64,000 nucleotides of DNA from an uncultured Desulfovibrio sp. (GCA_934546745.1 CAKTDV010000010.1:1-64000), one strand, 5' to 3'. Numbered from the stretch's first letter, positions 52,850-62,274 are shown. A program made the numbers and translations. Notes: generated by a model not told the origin, from the letters alone.

Positions 52850-54532
52850 ATGAGCAACGAACCGGATAAGATTATCTATTCCATGATCCGCGTGTCCAAG
52901 CGTCACGGTCAGAAGGAAGTGCTGAAGGATATCAGCCTTTCCTATTTCTACGGTGCGAAGATTGGCGTGCTGGGGCTGAACGGCGCGGGCAAGTCCAGTC
53001 TGCTGAAGATTCTGGCGGGCGTGGATACCGCCTTTGACGGCAAGACCGTGCTGGCGCCGGGATATACTGTCGGCTATCTGGAGCAGGAGCCGCTGGCCGG
53101 AGAGACGCGCACCGTGCGCGAGGTCGTCGAGGAGGGCGTGGCCGGGCTCAAGGCCATTGCCGACGCCTTTGAGGCCGTCAACGCCCGTTTTGCCGAGCCC
53201 ATGGAACCGGAGGAAATGGACGCCCTCATTGAGAAGCAGGCCCGGATTCAGGAGGAAATGGACGCCAAGGGTGTCTGGGATCTGGATGCCCGCCTTGAAA
53301 TGGCCATGGACGCCCTGCGTTGTCCTCCCCCGGATATGCCCGTCGACAGGGTTTCCGGCGGCGAACGGCGCCGTGTCGCCCTTTGCCGCCTGCTGTTGCA
53401 GGCCCCGGACATCCTGCTGCTGGACGAACCCACCAACCATCTTGACGCCGAATCCGTCGCCTGGCTGGAGCGCTATCTCTCCACCTTCCCCGGCACGGTC
53501 ATTGCCGTGACGCACGATCGCTATTTTCTTGACAATGTGGCGGGCTGGATTCTGGAGCTGGATCGCGGCCGGGGCATTCCGTGGAAGGGCAATTATTCCT
53601 CCTGGCTGGAACAGAAGCAAAAACGCCTTGCCAACGAGGAAAAGGCCGAGGCCGAACGCCGGAAGACGCTGGATCGCGAACTGGAATGGATCCGCATGTC
53701 GCCCAAGGGGCGTCATGCCAAGAGCAAGGCCCGCATCCATGCCTATGAGGCCATGCTTTCCCACGAAAGCGAGAAACGCGCGCCGGATTTGCAGATCTAC
53801 ATTCCGCCGGGGCCCAGGCTCGGCAGGAAGGTCATCGAATTTGACGGCGTGAGCAAGAGCATGGGCGATCGCCTGCTCATGGACTCCTTCAGCGCCGTGA
53901 TTCCCGCCGGGGCCATTGTGGGCATCATCGGCCCCAACGGCGCGGGCAAGACGACGCTCTTCAAGATGCTGGCCGGTACGGAAAAGCCCGACGCGGGCAC
54001 CATCGCCATCGGCGATTCCGTACAGTTCGCCTATGTGGATCAGGGGCGCGAATCCCTGACGCCCGGCAAGACGGTCTACGAACTGATCAGCGACGGGCAC
54101 GAGACCATCCGGCTGGGCGGCCGCGAGGTCAACGCCCGCGCCTACTGCACGCGCTTCAACTTTCACGGCGCGGATCAGCAGAAAAAGGCGGAAGTGCTTT
54201 CCGGCGGCGAGCGCAACCGTCTGCATCTGGCGCGGATGCTCAAATCCGGGGCCAACGTGCTGCTGCTGGACGAACCCACCAACGATATTGACGTCAACAC
54301 CATGCGCGCGCTGGAAGACGCGCTGGAGAACTTCGCGGGCTGCGTGCTGGTTGTCAGCCACGACCGCTGGTTCCTCGATCGTGTGGCGACGCATATCATG
54401 GCTTTTGAGGACGATGCGCGGGTGGATTTCTTCGAGGGCAACTTCTCTGAATATGAGGAGGACAGAAAGAAACGTCTTGGCAAGGACGCCGAGACGCCGC
54501 ACCGTCTCAAGTTCCGTAAACTGACGCGCTGA
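52850..54532 (+). CDS. ettA: Energy-dependent translational throttle EttA (ABC-F)
   Basis: 560 residues from ATG 52850 (TAAGGA). Two ABC domains: Walker A GLNGAGKSSLL and GPNGAGKTTLF, signatures VSGGERRRVAL and LSGGERNRLHL, linker with the EttA arm (LEWIRMSPKGRHAKSKARIH). Standard length. It gates the first elongation step at low energy charge. Confidence 0.95.
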   Translation: MSNEPDKIIYSMIRVSKRHGQKEVLKDISLSYFYGAKIGVLGLNGAGKSSLLKILAGVDTAFDGKTVLAPGYTVGYLEQEPLAGETRTVREVVEEGVAGLKAIADAFEAVNARFAEPMEPEEMDALIEKQARIQEEMDAKGVWDLDARLEMAMDALRCPPPDMPVDRVSGGERRRVALCRLLLQAPDILLLDEPTNHLDAESVAWLERYLSTFPGTVIAVTHDRYFLDNVAGWILELDRGRGIPWKGNYSSWLEQKQKRLANEEKAEAERRKTLDRELEWIRMSPKGRHAKSKARIHAYEAMLSHESEKRAPDLQIYIPPGPRLGRKVIEFDGVSKSMGDRLLMDSFSAVIPAGAIVGIIGPNGAGKTTLFKMLAGTEKPDAGTIAIGDSVQFAYVDQGRESLTPGKTVYELISDGHETIRLGGREVNARAYCTRFNFHGADQQKKAEVLSGGERNRLHLARMLKSGANVLLLDEPTNDIDVNTMRALEDALENFAGCVLVVSHDRWFLDRVATHIMAFEDDARVDFFEGNFSEYEEDRKKRLGKDAETPHRLKFRKLTR

Positions 54533-54593
54533 CGCGGGGCCCTCTTTTTTCAACGCATGTTTCCGAACGCACACACGCGGGGAGGTTTTTTCG

Positions 54594-56276
54594 ATGATGC
54601 ACGTTGGTAACGTCAAGGGCCTTGGGGCCATCGCGGCGGCGGCCCTGCTGGCCTGCGGCATGGCGGCCTCCGTCCCGGCGCAGGAGGACGCCGCCGGAGA
54701 AACGGCGGCGAAGATGGCCGGAGGGACGGAAAATCAAAGGGTAAATCAGGCGGCAAATCAGGCCGCGCCGGAAAAAGACGCTGGCCGGGCTGTTTCCGGG
54801 AAGCCTTCTGGAGGGAAGTTCGCGGGGCTGCCGTTGCAGGCCGGCGTTCAGTTGCGCGCAGCGGATCCGGAAAGCGTCGTTCTCTGGCCGGGAGGCGCGC
54901 GCGTCACCGTTATGGAGACGCTGAAGCCCCAGACGGAGCGGGGCGGCGCGAAGGCCGTTTTTGTGGTTCCCGGCGGCGCGCGGGATCTGGATATCGCCGT
55001 GGAGGGGGGGAGGCTCCTGCGCTGGAGCTCCACGCCGTGCTTTTTGCCCGCCCAGGGCGTTCTTGCCCATGAGCGGCGGGAAGCGCAGGACGATCTGCGC
55101 GCCCTGCGGGGAGAACAGGCCCTGTTGCGCGCCCAGCTGAAAATATGGACGGCGCGCCCCATGAACCTGCCGGGGATGGATCCGGAGGAGGCCTCGTCCC
55201 GTCTTGAAAAGCATGTTCCCGCGCTGACGGATCGCCTTGCCCGCATCAGCGACATGATCGCGGCGCTGGAAAAGGTGGAAAAAAGTCGCCCCGCGCTCTC
55301 TGACGGCGGGCGGAAGATAGTCCTGGAACTGAAGGACGCCGGGGCGTCCGTCACGGTGCGCTACCGCTACACGCTGCCTGGGTGCGGCTGGGAACCACGG
55401 TATGCCTTTGATGCCATTCCCGACGAGAGCGGTGAAACGGCCCGTGTCCGCGTCCGCCTTGAGGCCCGGGTACGGCAGTTCTCCGGCATGGACTGGAGCG
55501 GGAGCCGTCTCTTCTTTGCCCTGCGCCCGCACGAGGCCGTCGCGCCGCGGCCTCTGCCGCAATGGATTGTCGACGAGGCTCCCGAAGCCGCGCCCCTGCT
55601 CGCGCGGCGGAGCGCCATGCCGCTTGCCGCCGCCAGGGAGGTCAACGACGGCGTTTCCCTGAATCTGGACGGACAGGATGCCCGCTGGGAAATCGCCGCC
55701 CCCGGCCTGCCGCAGGGGGAGAGCGTCGTGACGCTGCGCGACGAAGTCTGGACGGCCAGCCTTGCGCGTGTGGCGCGTCCCGATGAAAACGACGGCCGCG
55801 TGTGGCTGACGGCGGAGGCGGAACCGCCCGCCGGTTCCGTCTGGCCCGCCGGCCCCGCTGTGTTCTCGCTGGAAGGGATTCCGGCGGGCGAACACCACTT
55901 TGTCGCGGAAGGCGGCAAGGCGCGCCTCTTTTTCGGCGTTGACCCGCGCGTGACCGTGAGCGTTCTGGCCGACGGGCGGCGTCGCGGCGAGGCTGGTGTC
56001 GTCAACCGCCGCCGCCAGTGGAGCTGGGCATGGGAGTACACGGTGAACAACGGCCGTTCCGTGCCCGTGCGTGTGCGTCTGGAGCGGCCCCGTCCGCATA
56101 CCGTGGATCGGAGCGTCACCGTCGCGTATGACGACACCCCCAAGGCCGTTGTGGACGAAAGGAATGACTGCCTTTTCTGGCTGCTTGACGTTCCCGCCGA
56201 AGGCAAGGCCGATGTCCGTCATGGGCTGACCATCAGCGCGCCCGTTGACAGGAAGATCTCTCCGGTCGCGCCGTAG
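54594..56276 (+). CDS. Secreted DUF4139 (MuiA-like) protein
   Basis: 560 residues. Signal peptide (LGAIAAAALLACGMAASVPA), a low-complexity linker, a helical part with coiled coil (EARRDLRALRG-type, about 155-225), then the DUF4139 beta domain (VTVRYRYTLPGCGWEPRYAF). Ribosome site GGGGAGG. Function unknown; relatives are called mucoidy inhibitor A. Confidence 0.8.
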   Translation: MMHVGNVKGLGAIAAAALLACGMAASVPAQEDAAGETAAKMAGGTENQRVNQAANQAAPEKDAGRAVSGKPSGGKFAGLPLQAGVQLRAADPESVVLWPGGARVTVMETLKPQTERGGAKAVFVVPGGARDLDIAVEGGRLLRWSSTPCFLPAQGVLAHERREAQDDLRALRGEQALLRAQLKIWTARPMNLPGMDPEEASSRLEKHVPALTDRLARISDMIAALEKVEKSRPALSDGGRKIVLELKDAGASVTVRYRYTLPGCGWEPRYAFDAIPDESGETARVRVRLEARVRQFSGMDWSGSRLFFALRPHEAVAPRPLPQWIVDEAPEAAPLLARRSAMPLAAAREVNDGVSLNLDGQDARWEIAAPGLPQGESVVTLRDEVWTASLARVARPDENDGRVWLTAEAEPPAGSVWPAGPAVFSLEGIPAGEHHFVAEGGKARLFFGVDPRVTVSVLADGRRRGEAGVVNRRRQWSWAWEYTVNNGRSVPVRVRLERPRPHTVDRSVTVAYDDTPKAVVDERNDCLFWLLDVPAEGKADVRHGLTISAPVDRKISPVAP

Positions 56277-56345
56277 CGATCGTTGTTTTTGGCAATGCGG
56301 CCGATCCGGCGGAAGCTTCTTTGTCGGAAGCCCGGCGGCCCCTCC

Positions 56346-56391
56346 CGCCCGGACAGGGGGAAAGACGCGCTCTTTCCCGCGTGTCCGGGCG
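56346..56391. terminator. Long palindrome between convergent genes
   Basis: CGCCCGGACA / TGTCCGGGCG with an inner GGGAAAG / CTTTCCC stem. No T run; probably a stop for both sides. Confidence 0.5.
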
Positions 56392-56399
56392 GCGTTGTC

Positions 56400-57095
56400 T
56401 CAGCGTCTGGGCGGCGGATCGGTGAAAAGGCAGGCTTCCACGCAGGCGCAGAGGGCGTGGTACATGGGCAGGTGCAGTTCCTGGACGCGGTAGACGCACG
56501 AGGAGGGGGCGCGCAGTTCCACGTCCAGCAAGGGGGCCATGTCGCCGCCGTCGCCGCCGGTAAAACCCAGCGTGGCACAGTCGCGGAGGCGGGCCACGCG
56601 CAGGGCGTGATTGACGTTGGCGGAACGGCCGGAGGTGCTGAGCGCCCAGAGAATATCGCCGGGGCGGGCCAGCGCATACGCCCGCTGCGCAAAGAGCAGC
56701 GCGCCGTCCGCATCGTTGGCAAAGGCCGTGGGCAGGGCCGAACCCGATACCAGAGGCACGGCGGCGATGCCTACCTGCAGGCCGCGCAGGGCCGCGCCGT
56801 GACCGGGGAAGCGCTCTTCCGCCCGCCGCAGCCAGTCTTCCGGCAGGGGACGCGGCAGAAGAAAACTTTTCATGAGTTCGCCCGCGATGTGTTCCGCATC
56901 GGCGGCACTGCCGCCGTTGCCGCAGAGCAGAATCTTTCCGCCCTTGCGGGCGCGGCCTGTGATCAGGCGCACGGCGGCGGCAAAGGCGGATTCGGCCCCA
57001 CGCCATTGCGGCGCCCGCGCCTCCAGTTCCCGCCAGTGGCGGTGGATGTGTGCTTCCATCAGTGGGTTTTCCGTAAGGGGGTGTTCTTCCATCAT
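56400..57095 (-). CDS. gmhA: Phosphoheptose isomerase (SIS domain)
   Basis: 231 residues. ILLCGNGGSAADAEHIAGEL, WALSTSGRSANVNHALRVA, QELHLPMYHALCACVE match GmhA, which makes D-glycero-D-manno-heptose 7-P for LPS core. Slightly longer than E. coli GmhA (192) because of an N-terminal extension and a middle insert. Confidence 0.88.
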   Translation of the reverse strand: MMEEHPLTENPLMEAHIHRHWRELEARAPQWRGAESAFAAAVRLITGRARKGGKILLCGNGGSAADAEHIAGELMKSFLLPRPLPEDWLRRAEERFPGHGAALRGLQVGIAAVPLVSGSALPTAFANDADGALLFAQRAYALARPGDILWALSTSGRSANVNHALRVARLRDCATLGFTGGDGGDMAPLLDVELRAPSSCVYRVQELHLPMYHALCACVEACLFTDPPPRR

Positions 57096-57422
57096 AGGCG
57101 CTCCTCCGCAACACGATCTCAGGAGTAGCGGACTTTTTCCCCGCTGGCAAACCCCGCGCGGTCAGGGAGACGGGAAAGGAGGGAAGCGGGCGTGTGACAA
57201 TCGTGTGACAGCCTCTGGACAGGGCGGCGAAGGGTCTTATCTCCCAAAACGGACCTTCCGTCCTGTTTGCGTCCTCATCACAACGTTCTTTGTGATCTGA
57301 AGCCTCCCATCTTCAGGGAGAGGCGGGTCGTGCGGCAACGCGAACACTTCGTGCCGCCGGGTGCGGCGCCGGCCGGCGGACGGGGCGGTCGCGGACTGAA
57401 ACATAACATTGGTGGTGGAGCT
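57096..57422. other. Leader region of the TerC-family gene
   Basis: 327 bases without a gene. It contains two overlapping stems that cannot form together: CTGAAG / CTTCAG (57298-57317) and GCCTCCC / GGGAGAGGC (57302-57326). GC-rich stems follow near 57350-57390. TerC-like genes often follow a manganese (yybP-ykoY) leader, but I could not match that consensus. Confidence 0.3.
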
Positions 57423-58505
57423 GTGGAACATCTTGGTTTTCCTCTGGAGACGGTGATCATCTTTGTGGCCGTCGTTGCGGGATCGCTGTTTCTGGATCTT
57501 TTCGCGCACAGGAAGGACGCGCCCGTCAGCCTCAGGAGCGCCTGTCTCTGGTCGGTCTTCTGGGTGGCCGTTTCCGTGGCCTTTGGCGGCTACCTGTACG
57601 CGCATCACGGCGCGGACATGGCCAGCCTCTATTTTACCGGCTACGTGCTGGAAAAGGTGCTGTCTGTCGACAATCTCTTTGTCATCATGGCGGTGTTCTC
57701 GTGGTTCTCCATTCCCGAGGCCTTCCGGCATCGCGTGCTGTACTGGGGCGTTGTGGGGGCCATTGTCTTCCGCGCCGTCTTTGTGGCCATCGGCGCGGGC
57801 CTGCTGTCGTTCGGGCCGTTTGTGGAGCTGGTTTTTGCCGTCATGGTTGGCTATACGGCCCTGATGATGCTCAGAAAAGGGGGTGCGGAAGAGGAGATCG
57901 AGGACTATTCCTCCCATGTGGCCTGCCGCTGGGTGCGCCGCGTGTTTCCCGTCTGGCCCCGGCTGCACGGGCATGACTTCTTCCTTTCCCGCGCCCATGC
58001 GCGGGAAGAGGCCGCCCGCCTGGGGCTGACGGTGGAAGGGGCGGGCCGCAAGGCCGCCTGGGTGGCGACGCCGCTGTTCGTCTGTCTGGCGGTCATTGAG
58101 GTGAGCGACGTCATGTTCGCCTTTGACTCCGTTCCGGCGGTCATCGCCGTGAGCCGTGAGCCGCTGATCATCTATTCCGCCATGATTTTCGCCATTCTCG
58201 GCCTGCGGAGCCTCTATTTCGTGCTGGAGGCCCTGCGTCGCTATCTGGTGCATCTGGAAAAGGCCGTCGTCGTCCTGCTCTTCTTCATCGCCTTCAAGCT
58301 GCTGCTGTCCTCCGTGAAGCATCTTTCCGGCATAGGCTTCGAGCTGTCGCCGGGCGTGTCGCTGGGGGTGGTGTTGATCATCCTGACCGCCGGTATCGTG
58401 GCCTCGCTCTTTTCCCGTCCCAAAGCCGAAGCGGTCGCGCCTGTCGCACCCGTCGCAAAGGACGCGGTGGAAGCCAGGGAGACCTCCCGGCGTCAGGATG
58501 GATAG
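57423..58505 (+). CDS. terC: TerC-family membrane protein
   Basis: 360 residues from GTG 57423 (GGTGGTGGAG upstream). Eight or so TM segments with the family's acidic motif FTGYVLEKVLSVDNLFVIMA and IEVSDVMFAFDSVPAVIAVS. In E. coli the relative Alx exports manganese; TerC also belongs to tellurite operons. Here it is 20 kb from the Ter operon. The C-terminal tail is variable. Confidence 0.9.
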   Translation: MEHLGFPLETVIIFVAVVAGSLFLDLFAHRKDAPVSLRSACLWSVFWVAVSVAFGGYLYAHHGADMASLYFTGYVLEKVLSVDNLFVIMAVFSWFSIPEAFRHRVLYWGVVGAIVFRAVFVAIGAGLLSFGPFVELVFAVMVGYTALMMLRKGGAEEEIEDYSSHVACRWVRRVFPVWPRLHGHDFFLSRAHAREEAARLGLTVEGAGRKAAWVATPLFVCLAVIEVSDVMFAFDSVPAVIAVSREPLIIYSAMIFAILGLRSLYFVLEALRRYLVHLEKAVVVLLFFIAFKLLLSSVKHLSGIGFELSPGVSLGVVLIILTAGIVASLFSRPKAEAVAPVAPVAKDAVEARETSRRQDG

Positions 58506-58535
58506 ATACGCGCCCGCGCCGTTTTTCTGAATAAT

Positions 58536-58572
58536 AAAAGCCCCCTTCCGCCACAGGCGCGGGGGGCTTTTT
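58536..58572. terminator. Bidirectional terminator after terC
   Basis: AAAAGCCCCC / GGGGGCTTTTT stem. Confidence 0.85.
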
Positions 58573-58752
58573 CGTGTCCCCGGCCACGAAAAAATAAAGA
58601 TAGAGGGAAACGCGGGCTTTTCTTTGCGCGGAAAAGAGGGTATGAAATGCCGTAGCCGTGTAGCCCAAAAGGATGAGGATGGTACGACGGCACAGGTGTT
58701 GGACGTAGATACCGATATGTTTATATAGAACACCTATTCAGGATCGGCCCAT

Positions 58753-58786
<34 letters not shown>

Positions 58787-58812
58787 GGCAAATTCTCTGA
58801 TGGAGGACGATC

Positions 58813-60342
58813 ATGGCGTTCTCCGTTAAGACAAACCTGCTGGCTGCCACCAGCCGCACCCTTACCTCACACTACGGCCGTTTGTCTGACTCCGTGCGCC
58901 GTCTCTCCACGGGCCTGCGCGTGGAACGCGCGGCGGACGACGCCGCCGGGCTGGCCATACGGGAACTCATGCGGGCGGATATGGCTTCGTTGTACCAGGG
59001 GGCGCGGAATATTAATGATGCCATTTCGTTAATACAAACAGCCGACGGTGCGCTGGGCGTCATTGACGAAAAGCTCATCCGCATGAAGGAACTGGCCGAA
59101 CAGGCCGCCACCGGCACCTACGATTCCACCCAGCGCTTGATGATCGACAGCGAATTTCAGCAAATGGCCTCGGAAATCGAACGCATCGCCCGTGCCACGG
59201 ATTTCAACGGCATCCATCTGCTGGACGGATCATTGAGTGGCGCGCACAACGGCAGCGGCCTCACCGCCACCGGGGCACTCAAGGTGCATTTCGGTACGGC
59301 CAACGACAGCGCCGAAGACTATTATTACGTGGAAATCGGCGATGCGACGTTGAAAGGACTTGGTCTGCTGGACGTGGTGGAAGGTGCCAACGGCGGCAAC
59401 CAGAACGCGGGAGCTGGCGGCGGACAGGGGGGAGGAGGCGCTGGAGCGACATATGGTGGAGTACCTATTTTTGACAATATTTTTGAGAAAAATAGAATAT
59501 ATAATAATGTAACATCAGGTATTATCTCATACATAATTCCAAAAGGGACAACAGATTTTTTTTTATATATTAGTGCTGGAATACAAAATGACGATATCAA
59601 TATTTTTACAAGAGATGGAAAACATATAGCAGGTACCTTCCTGCAAAACTGGATGCAAAATACACAAGTATCTCCGAATGACGTTCTCAAAGAAAGTAAT
59701 GGTTTTTTTTCTAATGCAACCTATACTAACAATATGATGAATGGCAATGGTCTTGAAGTTCCATATAATAGAGTTATTCCTCAAAATTTTATTTATAATG
59801 GAATGAACTTTACTTATACAGGTAGCGGAACTCATATATCTCCTTTTAATGTGGGAGAAGAATTAACTATAGATAATGTTACTGAAGATTTAATTTTAAT
59901 TATTGGTGGAGAAGGTATTTTTAGTCTTCAAGCTAACTGGACAGACATGCCCACTCCGGGAGCGCAGCCCGGCGGTAACCCCGGCATACCCCCCGCGCCC
60001 GGTGGCGACCCGGACATGGACGATGAAGATAAGGAAGTCATGTCCATCAAAACGCAGGAACTGGCGCAGAAAGGCATTGTGCGTATCAACGACGCCATTG
60101 TGTGCAAGGATCAAATCCGATCCCATCTGGGAGCTGTGCAAAACCGGCTGGAAAACACTGTGACCAACATCAACATGCAGGCCGAAAACCTCCAAAGCGC
60201 CGAATCCCGCATTTCCGATGCCGACATCGCCACGGAAATGACCAACTTCGCCCGCACCCAGATCCTCTCCCAAACCGCCGTCTCCATGCTCGCCCAGGCC
60301 AACTCCTTCCCCCACATGCTCATGGACCTTATCGAAGGGTAG
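58813..60342 (+). CDS. fliC: Flagellin with mosaic central domain
   Basis: 509 residues, ribosome site GGAGGACG. Residues 1-170 (TNLLAATSRTLTSHYGRLSD, RVERAADDAAGLAIRELMRA) and 425-509 (ENTVTNINMQAENLQSAESR, ISDADIATEMTNFARTQILS) are the conserved D0/D1 filament core. Between them a Gly-rich linker (about 195-213) leads to a central domain (about 214-376) of very different, AT-rich codon use, followed by a Pro/Gly linker. The exposed domain was probably acquired or exchanged. Confidence 0.92.
   Translation: MAFSVKTNLLAATSRTLTSHYGRLSDSVRRLSTGLRVERAADDAAGLAIRELMRADMASLYQGARNINDAISLIQTADGALGVIDEKLIRMKELAEQAATGTYDSTQRLMIDSEFQQMASEIERIARATDFNGIHLLDGSLSGAHNGSGLTATGALKVHFGTANDSAEDYYYVEIGDATLKGLGLLDVVEGANGGNQNAGAGGGQGGGGAGATYGGVPIFDNIFEKNRIYNNVTSGIISYIIPKGTTDFFLYISAGIQNDDINIFTRDGKHIAGTFLQNWMQNTQVSPNDVLKESNGFFSNATYTNNMMNGNGLEVPYNRVIPQNFIYNGMNFTYTGSGTHISPFNVGEELTIDNVTEDLILIIGGEGIFSLQANWTDMPTPGAQPGGNPGIPPAPGGDPDMDDEDKEVMSIKTQELAQKGIVRINDAIVCKDQIRSHLGAVQNRLENTVTNINMQAENLQSAESRISDADIATEMTNFARTQILSQTAVSMLAQANSFPHMLMDLIEG
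59448..59942 (+). other. AT-rich island coding the flagellin's exposed domain
   Basis: About 495 bases rich in A and T (e.g. runs of T and ATA codons) inside GC-rich flanks, in frame. It encodes a beta-looking, Asn/Ile/Phe-rich domain (YGGVPIFDNIFEKNRIYNNV, then IISYIIPKGTTDFFLYISAG). I do not recognise the domain. Confidence 0.85.
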
Positions 60343-60408
60343 GGGGAGAAAAGGCACATTTTGACTGTATCAAGAGTACCCGGAACGGCTGGCAGGACGA
60401 GGCCGCCG

Positions 60409-61506
60409 TCACAACGAGGCCGTCAGGATGGCGGCCACCTGTTCCAGCGTGTCCATGCCCATGTCGGGCCAGAGCGGCAGGCAGGCTACGCGTTGCGTCA
60501 TGTCCTCGCTGACGGGGCAGGGCTGGAGGGGGCGTACATAGGGGAGCGTGTTCAGGCTGGGGTGGAAGTAGCGGCGGGGGTAAATCTGTTCCTGGTTGAG
60601 CGCCGCAAGGCAGCGCGTCATGCTTGCGCCGTCCGGGAAGATGACGGGATAATAGGCGTGGTTCCATTCCAGATCGGGGTGCATCGCCGGTCTGGCGAGG
60701 CCGTGCCGGGGCATGTCCAGCAGGGCGTCATAGGCGGCGCAGAGTTCCGCGCGCCGCAGGAGCATCTCCGGCAGGATCGGCAACATGCAGAGACCCATGG
60801 CCGCGTGCAGTTCGGACATCTTGGCGTTGATGCCAAGACAGATGAAGTCGTCGCCCCGGTGTCCGAAGGCCCGCAGCAGCGAAAGGCGCTCCCACGCCTC
60901 CTCCGTGCGGCAGCTCACGCAGCCGCCCTCCACAGTATGAAAGAGCTTTGTGGCGTGAAAGCTCCCGGCGGCGGCGTCACCCCAGGAAAGCAGGCCGCGC
61001 CCATGCAGGCGGCAGCCAAAGGCGTGGGCGGCGTCGTAGAGCAGGGCGACGCCATGACGGCGGCAGATGTCCTCCAGCGCCACCACGTCACAGGCGTTGC
61101 CATAGACATGCACGGGCAGCACGCCCGCGGCGTCGGGGCGTTCCGCAAGGCGGGCTTCCACGGACTGGGGGGAGAGGCAGAGCGTGCGGGGATCGATATC
61201 GGCAAAGATGGGTTCGCACCCCTCCCAGAGCAGCGCGGACAGCGTGGCCACATAGGAGAAAGGCGTGGTGACGACGGGTTTGCCGTTGAGCTGGAGCAGG
61301 CGCAACGCCAGTTGCAGGGCCAGCGTGCCGTTGGCGCAGAGGGAGAGATAGGGCGCCTCCAGAAAGCCTGTGAGGAGATGTTCCAGTTCCTGGACGTTGC
61401 GCCCGTGATTGGTCAGGGAACGGCTGGAGAAGATCTTTGTGATTTTTTCCAGATAATTTTCCAGCGGGGGCAGGGTCGCGCGGGTTACCGGCGTCGTACT
61501 CATCAA
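60409..61506 (-). CDS. DegT/DnrJ/EryC1 PLP aminotransferase
   Basis: 365 residues. ANGTLALQLALRLLQL, VVTTPFSYVATLSALLWEG, ALLYDAAHAFGCR (PLP Asp), FHATKLFHTVEGG (PLP Lys), SELHAAMGL. Sugar aminotransferases of this family build amino sugars for surface glycans. Next to flagellin it may serve flagellin glycosylation, an inference from position. Confidence 0.88.
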   Translation of the reverse strand: MMSTTPVTRATLPPLENYLEKITKIFSSRSLTNHGRNVQELEHLLTGFLEAPYLSLCANGTLALQLALRLLQLNGKPVVTTPFSYVATLSALLWEGCEPIFADIDPRTLCLSPQSVEARLAERPDAAGVLPVHVYGNACDVVALEDICRRHGVALLYDAAHAFGCRLHGRGLLSWGDAAAGSFHATKLFHTVEGGCVSCRTEEAWERLSLLRAFGHRGDDFICLGINAKMSELHAAMGLCMLPILPEMLLRRAELCAAYDALLDMPRHGLARPAMHPDLEWNHAYYPVIFPDGASMTRCLAALNQEQIYPRRYFHPSLNTLPYVRPLQPCPVSEDMTQRVACLPLWPDMGMDTLEQVAAILTASL

Positions 61507-61796
61507 AACTTCCTTTGTGATCAGAATCCTCCTCCCTCAAGGGGAAGGGCCGCCCTGACGGGACGGCGCCGCCGGTGAAATCCTTGTTGATAACCGGGAT
61601 CCCCACCTGTCGGACTTCGCTCCAGGGCAACAACTCTGTATAGCGCACAGACACGGGGACGGCAAGTGGGCGCGTTGACTGAATTTTTGCCTTTCCGGAT
61701 AGGCGGCAAGCCATGCCCGTGTCGGCTCGTGGAGAGATCGTGAGACCGGGGGGGCAGCCAGCCTCAACATGTCCGCTGTTTCTGGTTGTTTCTTCA
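61507..61796. other. Intergenic region, no gene supported
   Basis: Upstream of the aminotransferase. Short frames only; no family pattern or terminator with confidence. Its right side grades into a prophage-type relic. Confidence 0.4.
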
Positions 61797-61934
61797 ACAT
61801 GTGAGGATAAGCATCATGACCGGCATCGTGTCGGAATCATTCGTAGGGATGACGGCAGCGGCTGTTCTGTCTATTTCCCCGACGTGCCCAGCGTGGCCGC
61901 CCTTGACGCGCGCGCAAGACGGGGTTATCTCTAA
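61797..61934 (+). pseudogene. hicB-like N-terminal remnant
   Basis: The frame HRVGIIRRDDGSGCSVYFPD then VPSVAALDARA lines up with the HicB N-terminus seen at 1774 (YIAIIHKGEGTAYGVTLPDFPG). No clean start and no C-terminal DNA-binding part. It stops at 61934 next to module E's terminator. Confidence 0.35.
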
Positions 61935-61969
61935 AAAACAGAGAGGGAGATGCTCCACACCTCCCTCTC
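61933..61969 (-). terminator. Module E terminator
   Basis: Minus-strand GAGAGGGAG / CTCCCTCTC stem followed by TGTTTTTTAG. Sequence differs from the A-D terminator, position is the same. Confidence 0.8.
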
Positions 61970-61973
61970 CTTG

Positions 61974-62165
61974 GGGCAACCCTCTGACATAGATTAGGTA
62001 TGTCGCATTTTGACAGCCGCCGAAATTAGCTCTTTCGGCGGCTGCTTCATTTACCGCCAGCGGCGGCCAATGAGCATGACCAGAAGCCCGGCCAGTACCT
62101 GGCCAGAACATCCAGCAGGAATCGCGCCATAGGCATCACCTCCCTTCAGAGGGGGGATTTTGCCC
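61974..62165 (-). other. Module E transcript with diverged pairing arms
   Basis: 5' arm (62147-62165, sense GGGCAA..CCCTCTG with six bases between) and 3' arm (61974-61986, CAGAGGGTTGCCC) pair over 13 positions with a bulge. Both arms differ from those of A-D in matched ways. The ribosome site GGGAGG is partly covered by CCTC. The post-stop hairpin has a perfect 12-bp stem (62014-62025 with 62033-62044). Confidence 0.6.
62047..62130 (-). pseudogene. Module E peptide, probably frameshifted
   Basis: As read: MARFLLDVLARYWPGFWSCS and a Gly/Ala tail (27 residues). In the neighbouring frame after residue 10 it reads VLAGLLVMLIGRRWR with a TAA four bases before the present stop, the expected hydrophobic helix and basic tail. 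The first part matches module B (FLLDVLA). One or two bases seem changed near GCCAGG. Confidence 0.55.
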
Positions 62166-62173
62166 GTAGCTTT

Positions 62174-62202
62174 TTTGTAGTCGTGTTGCCCGGCGTTTTC
62201 AA
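62174..62202 (-). promoter_or_regulatory. Module E promoter
   Basis: Minus strand TTGAAA (62197-62202), 17-base spacer, TACAAA (62174-62179); start predicted at GGGCAA. Confidence 0.6.
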
Positions 62203-62274
62203 GCGCGCGTCCGCGAACCGCCCCTGCTTGGGGCCGGCTATGCTAAGGCAACGTTGTGAGACGTGGAGAAATAA

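Noticed and set aside
57096..57422. yybP-ykoY manganese riboswitch before terC
   Set aside because: A GGAGTAGC string near 57120 is suggestive, but the rest of the consensus could not be placed.
58685..58715. Sigma-54 promoter for flagellin (CGGCACAGGTGTTGG)
   Set aside because: The -12 element has GG instead of the required GC; a sigma-28-like -10 nearby is at least as likely.
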